DNA from: Craterostigma plantagineum | Taxonomy: Eukaryota > Streptophyta > Magnoliopsida > Lamiales > Linderniaceae | NCBI GenBank assembly: GCA_027422505.1 | Contig: JAPQWV010000017.1 | Coordinates: forward strand, 19,841,501-19,905,500 | Direction of reading: 5' to 3' | Length of the DNA stretch: 64,000 nucleotides | In this document: piece by piece, positions 11,007-21,565 of the stretch | How positions within the stretch are numbered: position 1 is the first letter of the stretch | How the letters are laid out: the number at the start of each line of letters is the position of its first letter | The notes under the pieces: generated by a model | Told to the model about the DNA's origin: nothing | Databases searched by the model: none | Seen by the model: the letters and a program-made list of their open reading frames with translations, nothing else | Position numbers and translations under genes: made by a program

Positions 11007-11532
11007 AAAGTCTAGGATTTCAGAGCGAGAACGTTGAGTCTTATGTTGGGACGTGTGATTGTCTGTTTGATCATGCTGTGTTCTTTGATAATTTTTGCTT
11101 AAGTGTCCTAGCTCTAAGATTAAGTGTTCATTATATATGCTTATTGCTTCATGGTTATTCGACCCGTTTCCCCAAAAAGACCCTCAGATTTATGCTTGCC
11201 ACATTAAGTAGTAGAGATGCGATTAGCTTGCAAGTTTATGGTAGGGGCGGGACTAGTGCACGAATTGAGCGATTCACTATATGCTAGCCTATACACTGAG
11301 TGATTTTGAGCGAATCCCATGTGAGATATGAGTCTCGATTGGCAGTGCGAAGGAAGTTTAGGTAGACAAGTGCAAGTCATTAGTGTGATGTCCATAATTG
11401 TTCGCTTGATTCCGTTTCATGTTTTCTAGCTTTGATGATAAATTGCGAACATCGTGCCGTTATCTTGATTGGATACCTTTTCTGACTTCTAATTTACTTG
11501 AGGACAAGCAAATACTTAAGTGTGGGGAGGTT
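11007..11532 (+). repeat. internal sequence duplicated at the 5' end of the Gypsy element
   Basis: This matches 4674-5201 almost base for base and ends in the canonical polypurine tract AAGTGTGGGGAGG at 11518-11530, directly before the 3' LTR. It was probably copied to the 5' end during reverse transcription. Confidence 0.7.
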
Positions 11533-13079
11533 TGACAAACGTATTGTAGGACGTTTATCGTAGTAGTTAATTGGCTCATAATAGAGTTTTCGAAGTCATT
11601 TTATGCACTTATTAACCCCATTTCTACTTATTTTGGTATTATAAGGCTCTAGGACGAGTTTCGGGCGAAAAGAAGCGAAAACGAGGCAAAACGGCGCGAA
11701 GACGATGAAAACTGGTTAAGGTCACGGCCGTGACACATGGTGTAGGCCGTGACGTTGGGCAGAGAGTTGGAATGAAGATGATCATGGCCGTGACACTTAT
11801 TGCACCAGGTCGTGACCCATAGCAGCAGCAAATTAGAAAATTCATATCTCTCAATCTAGACCTCGGATTGAGAATCCCTTTGGTCAGAATGAAGATTGGC
11901 AAGTCTTCTATCTATGGTTAAAATGTCAGGTCCATCGGACATCGTTTACCCCTCCATCCGAGAGAAATACGAAACTGCCGCAAAGCTGTTGAGAGGGTCA
12001 CGGCCGTGACGCTACTGCACCAGGCCGTGACGACCGGCAGTGAGATCAATTTTTGCCCAGAGAGTGTCACGGCCGTGACCTATCTTATCCCAGGCCGTGA
12101 CAGTGTCGGATTACACTATAAAAAGCCCAAATTCGACCCAGAAAGGGGAAAACCGACCAGAGATCAACCCTAATCCCTCTAGAGACGAAAAATAGCACAA
12201 AAGAACACAGATCCGCGTCCCGGAGCGCAAGAGACGGATCATCGACGAAATCACGCCCAATTGAACGAAGAACGAAGAACGAAGAATCATCGACGCTTCC
12301 ATCGCAGATCATCCGGATAACAAGAATATGAATTCTTCGCCTTTATTCCTTATTTCTTTCGTTGTTTTTCCGTCTATTATGCGTAGCTAATTCCCCTTTG
12401 TGTTTGGGATTAGATGAACGCTAGGATGTTTCGTAGTTAAGACTTATGATTATCGTGACTATGTGTTTGACTATTTATCGTTCTATGAAATTGTTTCGTT
12501 ACTTTAATATGTCTATGTGTTAAAGTAGTTGTATGGAAAAACGTTTAGGGCGACAGCTAAACAACGTTTAGGCCATTCGTAGAAGATAGGAATCGAGTAT
12601 AGGGCGAAAGCAAATACTCGATCCTCGCCGTTAGTAATTACTGAATTTTAGATCCCCGCGAGCGTTTAGGGCGACAGCAAACTCGCGAGCGGGTAGAAAA
12701 ATTACTGCGATCTAGTCAAAATCACGTAGGAACGATTTTAGTGTCTTAGCCGATAGCACCTAGCGGAATTCGAATCCCGAGCACATCTTTATTATCTGGA
12801 GCTTCGTATCAGTTTTAAGCGTGTTTGAATCTCTAGTTGAGTTAGATATAATCTGTTAGGTTAAGTCATAAAACAATTTGCGTATTTTATTAGGCTAAAT
12901 ATCGAGTCGATAGGTCACTACTAGTACTTGATTTATTCCTTGTGTTCGATACTCGTTTACTCACTTTACTGCACTACAAACGATAGGTCCACTGCCTATC
13001 GCACGTCGGTGATAGTAATTAGGTATTCGTTTTAATTATTACTTGTCGCACTTTTCATTCACACACCACGTGTCGATCA
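11533..13079 (+). repeat. 3' LTR of the Gypsy element
   Basis: This 1,547-bp LTR runs from TGACAAACG to GTGTCGATCA and is followed by the target duplication GTGCT (13080-13084). It keeps the four GTCACGGCCGTGAC-based units (first at 11721-11734) and the TATA box at 12117-12124. A 14-bp run of extra GAACGAA units near 12275 is one of the few differences from the 5' LTR. Confidence 0.85.
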
Positions 13080-13786
13080 GTGCTACACGTCATGTGTGCA
13101 ACAAATTGTAGATTTTTCTCTACCTGTGAGCCGGTTGAAGGAGAAAATATCTACATGGGCAACTCGGCTGCTGCTACCGTCGAGGGAAAAGGGAACGTGC
13201 TACTCAAAATGACTTTCGGGAAAATATTGACGCTGAAAGATGTGTTGTACGTTCCGGAGATACGGAAAAATCTAATTTCTGGATTCTTGTTGAACAAGCA
13301 CGGGTTTCGTATTGTTATTGAATCTGACAAAGTGATATTTTCTAAGTCGGGTGTGTTTGTTGGTAAAGGCTATGCATGTGATGGTTTGTTCAAGCTGAAT
13401 GTAATGACTATTGTAAATGAGAATGAAAAATATTATTCCGTTTACTTGCTTGAATCTTCCAATTTGTGGCACGGTAGATTAGGTCACGTTAATTTTGAAT
13501 CGATACGTCGATTAATTAACATGGACCGTATTCCAACATTCGAAATTAATTCGAAACATAAATGTGAAATTTGCGTTGAAGCAAATATAACGAGATTGAC
13601 TTTACCCTCGGTAGCAAGAAGTACCGAATCGCTTGAATTGATTCATAGCGACTTATGTGATTTGAAATACGTTCAAACACGTGGTGGAGAATAAATATTT
13701 TATAACATTTATTGACGATTGCACCAAATATTGCTATGTTTATTTGCTTAAGAGCAAAGACGAAACATTAGAGAAATTTATTCTCT
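13080..13786 (+). pseudogene. Copia B protease remainder and integrase N-terminus
   Basis: This resumes the protease/pre-integrase part interrupted at 4663. The open segment 13080-13694 contains the conserved VLYVPEIRKNLISG, then the integrase zinc-binding HHCC region (LWHGRLGHVNFESIRRLI ... CEICVEAN) and the start of the core (LIHSDLCDLKYVQ). There is a frameshift near 13100 and another near 13692. Past the second one the integrase sequence can be followed to about 13786, where it runs into a copy of the LTR A end. The catalytic D,D,E core is incomplete. Confidence 0.8.
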
Positions 13787-14489
13787 ACAGTGAGAATCTC
13801 GGTGAGTGATAAACACGAAAGTCGTAGGGGGCACAGAGGTCTGTAAACTTCGTGTTGGGATTAACACGAAAGGAACCTCGGTTGATTCGTGGACGTATGC
13901 CAAAATTAGTGCGGAACCATGTTAAAACAGTTTGCAAGATTGTGTGAGTTTAGGTGCAATTTCGAGAGCTCCAAATAGCTCAATTCGATCTTAAACACTT
14001 GCATACATAGAAAATACATTGAATCCTCATTCGAGAGGTGCCATTTTCACAACAGAATAATAAGAAATTAATTAATTGGCATGAAATATATGGGTTCACT
14101 TCGTAATAAAGGAAAACAAACTAGCGAAGAATAATAATATGTGATCTAGAAATAATGTTCTATCAAGTGATAATGTATCTTCAAGTGATATAAAATCTAT
14201 AAAAATGAACTTGCATATGTCATAATAGGTTTATTGATTCCGTGAAATGTCGAACCCAATCTTCTCCACATATAAAAAGTTGTACCGCATCAGAAGAAAC
14301 TTAGACAGAGAGACAATGTGGCTGGTCACGATATTGTAATTTGTAATTCCTCTAGGGTTTTTTAATTGTTTATTTGTGGAATTGTTTTCTAGGCCATAGT
14401 TTTTTTTAAGCACTAATATTAATATCTGACTTAATAACAAGTATTGTAATATATTATATTGTTCATATATATATATATATATATATTAC
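13787..14489 (+). repeat. second copy of LTR A end and host spacer
   Basis: This matches about 2452-3173. The first part (to about 14064) is the last third of LTR A, ending TTTCACAACA. The rest is the AT-rich spacer with a shorter TA tract, ending in ATTAC (14485-14489). The junction with the Copia B integrase shares the short motif CAGT.AG. Identity is high, about 97 percent by eye. Confidence 0.8.
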
Positions 14490-14918
14490 TGTTAGATAAT
14501 TTATATTATATTAATTTTATAAATTAGGTGAATGAGGATAATTTGGTTTTTGGAGTGGTTTTGGAGTGATTTTGGAGTTGTTTGATGGAATGGTTTAAAC
14601 CATTCCTCAAACGTGTATGTCATGTAATTAAAAAAATTATTTTAATTTTTTCTATAAATATGTCATTAAGGCTAGAAAAAAAACACACACACAAGAAAAG
14701 AAAAAAAATTATTTCATAAAAAATTGTTTCTGCTATCGATCTTGTTCAGTTCGTCGTCGTTGTCGTTTTTTGTGCTAAACGAACGCCAAGTTTTCGAAGA
14801 ATCCTGTGAAATAGACGCTCGATAAAAACCTCTAGCGCATACATGAGGGAGCGAATCTATTTTAAAGAAATTGTGTGCAACACAATCTTCGAATATTTTT
14901 TTCCCTTTTCGGCCAACA
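14490..14918 (+). mobile_element. solo LTR of Copia B
   Basis: This 429-bp LTR runs from TGTTAGATAA to CGGCCAACA and is flanked by perfect ATTAC duplications at 14485-14489 and 14919-14923. It matches the LTR at 3174-3598, which has the same left flank. It is a textbook solo LTR left by LTR-LTR recombination. Confidence 0.88.
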
Positions 14919-14923
14919 ATTAC

Positions 14924-15589
14924 ACTATCCGAATCGAATGTTCTCCTATTGTATTGGTATTCGAAAATTATTAGAATCGAAAAAATATTCTTATTCGGAT
15001 TTGATATTCTAATATTTCGAATTCCAACTTAAATTTCGAATCGAGTAAAGATTCAATCATTTGCAACTGTAGTCGCGGTTGTTAAAGTCAAGTAGATAAA
15101 TTACGTGTAAAGATTTATGTCGATATTTATCTCCAAATAAAAACATGAATTTTTAAAATCTACCATGTCTACTTTCTCTAATGACCAAAAGATTTAATTA
15201 CATTCCATTCACCCTATACTCATACCTATCCTAACTGCGCCAGTGACGTTGTGTGAGAATATCTTCTTACATTAAAATATTGTTATTTTTAAACTCATAA
15301 CTGTAGAATCGATAATCTACATAAACTATGAAATGTTTACTATCGATCTAAACGTCCAAAACGTTGATCGAAATTGAAACTTCAGATCTTACAACAGACG
15401 TACACAACACAAACGCCAACTAGAATTCAATTTTTGGTTGAAATACACGAGTTCAATTAATGTATATCATTATCATTTAAAATAAATAATAATGATAATT
15501 AAATGTGTAACGGGATTATTTAAGACTATTTAATGACGTTTCAATACTCTGAAAAATAATAAACTTAGTCACCCAAGTATTGACGTCGT
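14924..15589. other. intergenic, no gene seen
   Basis: AT-rich sequence with no convincing reading frame. A possible target duplication of the following LINE fragment (AAGTATTGA, 15575-15583) lies at its right end. Confidence 0.5.
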
Positions 15590-15908
15590 TGCATGGACAT
15601 GCAATTAATACTCCGAAACAACTGGCGTTTCACCATCTTTGAAGGAGATTGCCTCTCAGTCATCAAGAACCTTGCGTCAAATTCATCCATCTCATCGAAC
15701 TCTGGTGCAATCTTGCACGACTGCTTAGCCCTTACTGATATGTTTCATTCCATTTCATTTTCTTTTGTTAAACGTGGTGGTAACGGTGCTGCCCACTATC
15801 TTGCTAAAGTCTTAGGTTGCAATGGTGAGGGTCGTTCCCCACCTTCGCAAGCTTTAGCGACTTTGTTATCTTCTGACCTCGTTTGAATTTTTATTCAAAA
15901 AAAAAAAG
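15590..15908 (+). pseudogene. 5'-truncated LINE, RNase H C-terminal end and poly(A)
   Basis: The 97-codon frame 15593-15886 resembles the C-terminal half of the RNase H-like domain at the end of plant L1 LINEs: FEGDCLSVIKNL carries a catalytic-type Asp, and FVKRGGNGAAHYLAK is the usual end block. A run of A follows directly (15897-15908), as expected of a LINE 3' tail. A degenerate pair AAGTATTGA (15575) / AAGCTATTGA (15914) could be the target duplication, with one inserted base. Upstream RNase H, RT and endonuclease are absent. Confidence 0.65.
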
Positions 15909-15919
15909 ATAAAGAAGCT

Positions 15920-16876
15920 ATTGATTGGTTCGAATATTAATTAATTTAATTATTTTTAACCCGTGTTTAGATTGATAAGTTTTTATTGAATCTTTCTTTC
16001 GTTTTGTTAACATATCAGTATTGCCTTATCATTGAAGCGATATATATGGTACAATAAGTCCCTGGAAACTGTTGCCGGCTGCATGTGAGTAAATGTGCTA
16101 TCAATAGTAAATCATATGCGGCGGCAATTGAATGTCACACTTACATTCATTTTACTTTAAAACATTGCAGGCTTGGGTCGGCTTAATTGTCAATTCGTCG
16201 TTGGAGTTACTTCTATTTATTCATTTATTTAATTGAATAGGTAAAATTGACCGAGTGTCAAAGATCATAAGAAGCATAGTTGTAATCCATACTACTTTAT
16301 TTAGATACGCCCTATAAAATAAATTAATTAGCAGTATGAGGATTAATTTGGGACGTGACATATGCAATATGAGGATTAATTCCGCTGCAAGTTGGCAATC
16401 TTCAAATACAATAGATGATGGTGAAGTTCGAATTCACTTTCTATTGAAGCTTAGTCGAAATATAAAGATAAGAAAAGGAAGGAAATATATTTAAAATTTG
16501 TATTAACTATACAGATCCTATAAGCTCAAATTTGTAATTGAATTGCGTTTTCTCTTTTTTAAGATATACATCATGTCAAGTCAACACGTAAAATGCAAGT
16601 AATTATTATGTGACAATAAATTAAGAAGCACGTACCTATCAAACCATCCAACCCTCACATCTCAAGTTCATTTGTACATATATTGAAAGCAAGTTCATTC
16701 CATTCACACTAAACCAAGTATTTTTCTTTCACGTAACTTTCGAATCGTTATTCACAAAGACTTTTTACGTAATGAAAACAAATTCCTAAGAAACCTAGTC
16801 AAATATGTCCCTTTAAAAACTCCCAACTTCGGTCCATATCATACCCGATTTTCCTCCTCATATTATAAGCATATCC
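15920..16876. other. intergenic and upstream region
   Basis: AT-rich, no coding frame. It forms the upstream region of the gene at 17058. I see no recognisable transposon ends. Confidence 0.4.
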
Positions 16877-16883
16877 TATAAAT
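16877..16883 (+). promoter_or_regulatory. putative TATA box
   Basis: TATAAAT lies about 180 bp upstream of the start codon at 17058. A CT-rich and then (CA)n leader (16925-17000) follows, as is common in plant 5' leaders. Confidence 0.45.
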
Positions 16884-17057
16884 TTATTAATTCAACTAAC
16901 AAAAATAAAACCCTTTCAAATATAAATCTCTCTCCCACAACAAACTCCCTATCATTTGCTCTCTCTGTCTCTCTCTTCCACACACACACACACACGCACA
17001 ATTCTTGTACATAAAAAACACATTATAGATCTATAGCAGTTGATCATACTCAAAATC

Positions 17058-17924
17058 ATGGAAGATATTACCATAAAGCCAAAGCCTTTAAAAGCGTGTT
17101 TCTCCTACGCAGCCTACGCCAAGAACTTGATTCGACTCTTACATTCTCTGAACATCCCAATAGAAGCAGGTTTGTCCGAGCCCGAATTCTTGACCTTCGA
17201 GAATGTCTTCAACTTCAAATTCCCGCCCGACCTCCGCGCGATACTGACCGAAGGGCTGCCCGTCGGGCAGGGATTTCCCAATTGGAGATCTTCTTCATTG
17301 CAGCAATTGAAGATCCTCACAAGCCTTCCCATTCTTGGCATTTGCAAGGAGGTGTCCAAGAATCGATTTTGGGTCGAGGGTTGTTGGGGCGAAAAACCCC
17401 AAGATGGAGAAGAATCGATCGAACTGGCAAAAGGGTTCTTGAAAAAATCTCCCTTTCTAGTCCCTATCTACAGGGATTTTTACGTTCCTTCGAGCCCATG
17501 CACTTCGGGAAACCCAGTGTTTTTTGTGCATGGGTCGGAAATTAGGGTTTTTAGCAATGATATCGCTGGTTTCTTCCAAAGGGTTGAGTTTTCGAGGAAT
17601 TCGAGGTTGTCGGAAATGTTCGGAGCTCCAGCCTGGGCTTCCATGGAGTCGAGGAAGATCGAGTTTTGGACGGAGATGGTCGAGAGAGGTAATAAATGGT
17701 GGAGTGGGGATGAGCTTGAAGATTGCTTGGAAGAGGTGATGAAGAGATTGATCAATGGAGGTTGGAAAGAAGAGGATGTTCGAGAGATGATGTTGATGAC
17801 GATGGACCGCTGTGATGACGTCTCAGATCAGCCGTTGGATCCGTCGGCTACGGTGGACTTATTCGTGTGTCGTAACGCTATTGCTATTACGGATAAGGAG
17901 AGTATTGATCGTTGTTGGGGCTGA
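17058..17924 (+). CDS. SMI1/KNR4-like plant protein of unknown function
   Basis: A single-exon gene of 288 residues. I chose ATG 17058 (context AATCATGGA). The open frame reaches a little further upstream but only to a TTG. The N-terminus (MEDITIKPKPLKACFSYAAY) precedes a region with FPPDLRAILTEGLPVGQGFP near residues 55-74, the kind of block found in plant proteins annotated as SMI1/KNR4-like. Conserved-looking segments NRFWVEGCWG, LVPIYRDFYVPSSP and GNPVFFVHGSEIRVFSNDI follow in the middle. The C-terminal third is acidic and ends with a Cys/Asp-containing tail. There is no signal peptide or membrane segment. In yeast this fold is a protein-interaction hub in cell-wall signalling. The plant role is unknown to me. 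The frame is intact, so it is probably a functional gene. Confidence 0.8.
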   Translation: MEDITIKPKPLKACFSYAAYAKNLIRLLHSLNIPIEAGLSEPEFLTFENVFNFKFPPDLRAILTEGLPVGQGFPNWRSSSLQQLKILTSLPILGICKEVSKNRFWVEGCWGEKPQDGEESIELAKGFLKKSPFLVPIYRDFYVPSSPCTSGNPVFFVHGSEIRVFSNDIAGFFQRVEFSRNSRLSEMFGAPAWASMESRKIEFWTEMVERGNKWWSGDELEDCLEEVMKRLINGGWKEEDVREMMLMTMDRCDDVSDQPLDPSATVDLFVCRNAIAITDKESIDRCWG

Positions 17925-18428
17925 CAACTCTTGCTTTCAATTGTGACTTGGCTGAATGTTTGAGCGGCTGTCGATTTAATTATAAGATATTCACAAGCTT
18001 TGCGTTATTTTTTTTTTCGAATTTTGTAAAAGCAAGAACTAGTTTCGATATTTTTTTAGATTTACTAGAAATACGTCGCGATTTATTTGACAGGAAAAAG
18101 TTGCTGCAAATTTCGAATAATATTAAATATAAACAAGTGTTTGTTTTGTATGCTATGTATAAAATCAGGATTAATTAGGTAAAACTAAACCAAAAGCCTT
18201 TATAATTTCAAATTTTCCTAATATTTTGACTTGGATGGATGACTTCGTTAAATGGACGGCCCCCCCGTAAGTTAGTATCTCACTCAAAAAAAAAATGTCA
18301 CCGTGGTCCTCACATTTCAAATTTAGCTCATTTTTTTGGTTAAACGATTAGGAAATGACGTGTTTCACTACATATCCCAGGGTTCAATTAAGACGGTTGT
18401 TCTCCTCCAACCCAAGAGATGACAAAAC
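17925..18428. other. 3' flank of the SMI1-like gene, target site of Copia C
   Basis: AT-rich sequence. The 18424-18428 AAAAC is the left target duplication of Copia C. No gene is seen. Confidence 0.5.
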
Positions 18429-19274
18429 TGTTGGTTCCGGTGTTGGACGTCTGGTCGGTGGCGCTCGTAAACTCGGACAGAGTTTCGGCTTACTACGTCG
18501 AAGTCGAGGCACGTACGTAGTACGGTTTCCGTAAGACATTATTGCCCCGTATTTCAGTGCCTCGGGTTGTCGCATCCCGAAGATACAACGACTTCAGGAA
18601 TTTCGAAACGTCGCACACCGTAACGAAATTATCGGGCGAATCTACTAAAGACTCGAGCCTTTCTTGCTTTATTACTAATAACTAATAAGGGAGATGCTGT
18701 CAACTTATTCTAAAAAGCTGGGAGTGAATTGAATGAATTTCTATTCTGCCAGGGGACCTATTTATACTGTCTGAAAAGCTGCAGGGGTCAATTCGCAAAA
18801 AGTCATAACTTTTCATTTTGACCTCCTTTGACTGGGCCGAATTGCAAATAAACACAACATTTGGCCAGGGGTCAATCTGGGAATAGTCACAACTCTCGGA
18901 CTGATACCCAATACCCTTTCAATCAGCCACATCACCATGCCCAGTCAGCGCCAGATCAGCGCCACGTCAGTCCACGTCAGTCCGCGTGTCAGTGACACGT
19001 CATCAGCTGCCACGTCATCAAATTTTTTTTTTTCGTTTTCCTTTTATTTTTAATTGGGCCGGGTTTACCAATTAATTTCCCATTCACCCGATATCGGTTT
19101 TGAGCAAATTAATATTCGTTAGATTCGTCTCGAAACGTAGATTCGTAATCTTTCAACGATTTCTCGTTTCGACGACCGACATCTTCTCGATTTAATAAAA
19201 TCGTTTCAGCTATTCTCTTAGTGGGCCAATTACCCACACTTGGGCCCAAGGCCCATTGGGCTTAAAACCCAACA
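18429..19274 (-). repeat. 3' LTR of Copia C
   Basis: 846 bp, ends TGTTGG/CCAACA. It contains a cluster of ACGTCA/TGACGT cores at 18961-19020, in the U3 part on the minus strand. Confidence 0.9.
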
Positions 19275-19779
19275 ATCCCCCACATGAATGGAAATTAATG
19301 TAAATGCAATGCATGCTGACTCTTGCAAGAAAGTCCCGACGACCCATCACTGCATCGGGATAGGTAGCTTGTGGCTTTGAACCTTCCCTAGTGAAATACT
19401 ATCGGATTTACTCGCTGCTCAGTGAACGTGATGTCTTGAACTGGCGGCTTTTTGTGTAAACCAAGACAACAGTATACACACAGTGATGAATCTGATCTCT
19501 TTTCGATTCTCACGTTGTGTCCGTTTCGGCCGTGGACCATATCTCCATTCATAAGTGTTTTCCATTGAAGCGGCCCCACTTCACACTTATATAGGTGACC
19601 GACTATTAGGACTTAATCCTGGAGTAGCCCGAAATACTCCACCAATTTGGTATAGTCATCATTAAAAGCATACGTGCTTACCCTAACCACACGTCATCGG
19701 GAAATTACTTGGGCAGCTGTCGAGAATGGACTTTATTAGTTTCCAAGTATACTACTGAACTAATCACAGCTTAGTTGTC
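19275..19779 (-). other. 3' untranslated internal region of Copia C with polypurine tract
   Basis: Between the RNase H stop codon and the 3' LTR. The polypurine tract is at 19275-19285 (minus strand ATGTGGGGGAT). No further gene is seen. Confidence 0.7.
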
Positions 19780-21486
19780 TCATTGAACCAAGTTCGTGGG
19801 ATCTCCACTCATCGAGGTTGAGTTACCACTGCTTTTGTTCTTTGCTGTGTGGATTTTTAGTCCCATTCCCCTTACTGCGTTTTCTAACTGATCTCTAGCT
19901 ATGCCTTTTGTGAGCGGATCCGCAATATTTTCCTTTGACTTTACATAGTCGGTGGAAATTATTCCGCTAGAGATAAGCTGTCTTACGGTGTTATGTCTCC
20001 GACGAATGTGCCGAGACTTACCGTTATACATACAGTTCTGCGCCCTGCCGATAGCCGCCATGCTATCGCAGTGAATCATAATTGGTGGCACAGGTTTATT
20101 CCAACACGGAATATCCTCCAGGAAATTTCGAAGCCATTCTGCTTCTTCGCCGGCTTTATCTAGTACGATGAACTCCGACTCCATCGTGGATCGAGCTATG
20201 CACGTTTGTTTGGAGGACTTCCAAGAAACTGCTCCTCCACCGATGGTAAATATATAACCACTCGTGGATTTGGAGTCTTTACTATCAGATATCCAATTCG
20301 CATCGCAGTACCCTTCTAGTACTGCGGGATATCTGGAGTATAGTATGCCGTGATTAATAGTGTGTTTCAAATATCTTAGCACTCTTCTTAGTGCTACCCA
20401 GTGGCTACTACCTGGGTTTCTCGTAAACCTACTTAGTTTACTAATTGAGTACGCTATGTCAGGTCTAGTGCAGTTAGACAAATACAACAGGCTGCTAATC
20501 ACCCGAGCGTATTCGTGTTGCGATACAGGCTCTCCTCTATTTTTGGCTAAGTGTACATTATTGTCCACAGGTGTCTTAGCCGGAGCATCATCGAAGGCGT
20601 TAAATTTCTTTAACACGCTCTCAACATAGTGAGATTGTGTAATCACAATTCCTTCGGACGTCTTAGAGACATTTATTCCCAAAATGACGTCAGCCAAGCC
20701 CATATCCTTCATACTGAAATAATTTTTCAGCATATTCTTTGTATTCACGATTATTCTATGACTGCTTCCCATGATTAACATGTCGTCTACGTAAAGACAT
20801 ACAATCACAAACTCATCGGGTGTGCCTTTTATATAAACGCATTTATCACACTCATTAATCTTAAACCCATTCGACAGCATCGTCATGTCGAACTTCTCGT
20901 GCCACTGTTCCGGTGCTTGCTTGAGCCCGTAAAGTGACTTCACGAGTCGGCACACTTTATTTTCCTGCCCGGGTACAATAAACCCTTCGGGCTGTCTCAT
21001 GTATATTTCTTCCTCAAGTTCCCCATTTAGAAAGGCCGTTTTCACGTCCATCTGGTGTATCTCGAGGTCATACAGCGCTGCTATAGTGATCAAGACCCGT
21101 ATGGATGTAATCCTTGTCACGGGTGAGTAGGTATCGAAGAAATCGTACCCCTCCTTTTGATTAAATCCTTTAGCTACTAAACGAGCTTTATATTTTTCGA
21201 TTGATCCGTCGGTTTTAAGCTTCCTTTTAAGGATCCATTTGCATCCTAAAGGCTTGCACCCCTTTGGGAGATCTACCAGCTCCCACGTATGATTTTGCAT
21301 TATGGACTCAATCTCGCTATTCACAGCTTCTTTCCAGAACGGAGCTTCTGGACTAGACAATGCCTCTTGCAAAGTCCGTGGTTCATCATCTAACATATAA
21401 GTTAGGAAATCAGGCCCAAAAGACTTGGTTGTTCTCTTACCTTTGCTTTGCCGTGGTTCCTCGTTTTCTTCAGCTGAACTCTCCAC
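19780..21486 (-). pseudogene. Copia C reverse transcriptase and RNase H
   Basis: A 568-codon frame covering the RT/RNase H part of the polyprotein. RT blocks are [39 protein letters not shown] and the catalytic [11 protein letters not shown] near residue 230. The RNase H region has [19 protein letters not shown] and [20 protein letters not shown], and the frame ends with the usual ADPLTKG block. It would normally be fused to integrase, but a frameshift near 21570-21590 separates it, and its first ATG is internal. All RT catalytic residues look intact. Confidence 0.88.
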
Positions 21487-21565
21487 GGCATCGTAAGTTC
21501 GCTTCTTATAGCTTAGTTCTTTCTTTTCCTTATTTGGAAAAATATTCTCGAAGAATACTGATCGA

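Larger units (their letters stand above)
4664..13079 (+). mobile_element. Athila-type Gypsy element with gag-protease only, nested in Copia B
   Basis: This 8,416-bp insertion has TG...CA ends and a perfect 5-bp target duplication, GTGCT, at 4659-4663 and 13080-13084. It carries long terminal repeats, a tRNA-Asp primer site, gag with an aspartic protease domain, and a long non-coding 3' part. No RT, RNase H or integrase is present. It is therefore a non-autonomous deletion derivative, comparable with the TR-GAG elements described in plants. The post-ORF motif GGGAGGCAACCCA (9887-9899) is typical of Athila-like elements. Confidence 0.9.
3174..13786 (+). mobile_element. Copia element B, truncated and split by a nested Gypsy element
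   Basis: Element B consists of an LTR (3174-3598), a 30-nt leader, gag (3629-4663), the nested Gypsy element (4664-13079), and then protease and integrase N-terminal sequence to about 13786. The rest of integrase, all RT and RNase H, and the original 3' LTR junction are missing. The sequence instead jumps into a second copy of the LTR A end. It belongs to the same lineage as Copia C, since both gags share [15 protein letters not shown]. It has several in-frame stops and frameshifts and is not functional. Confidence 0.8.
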
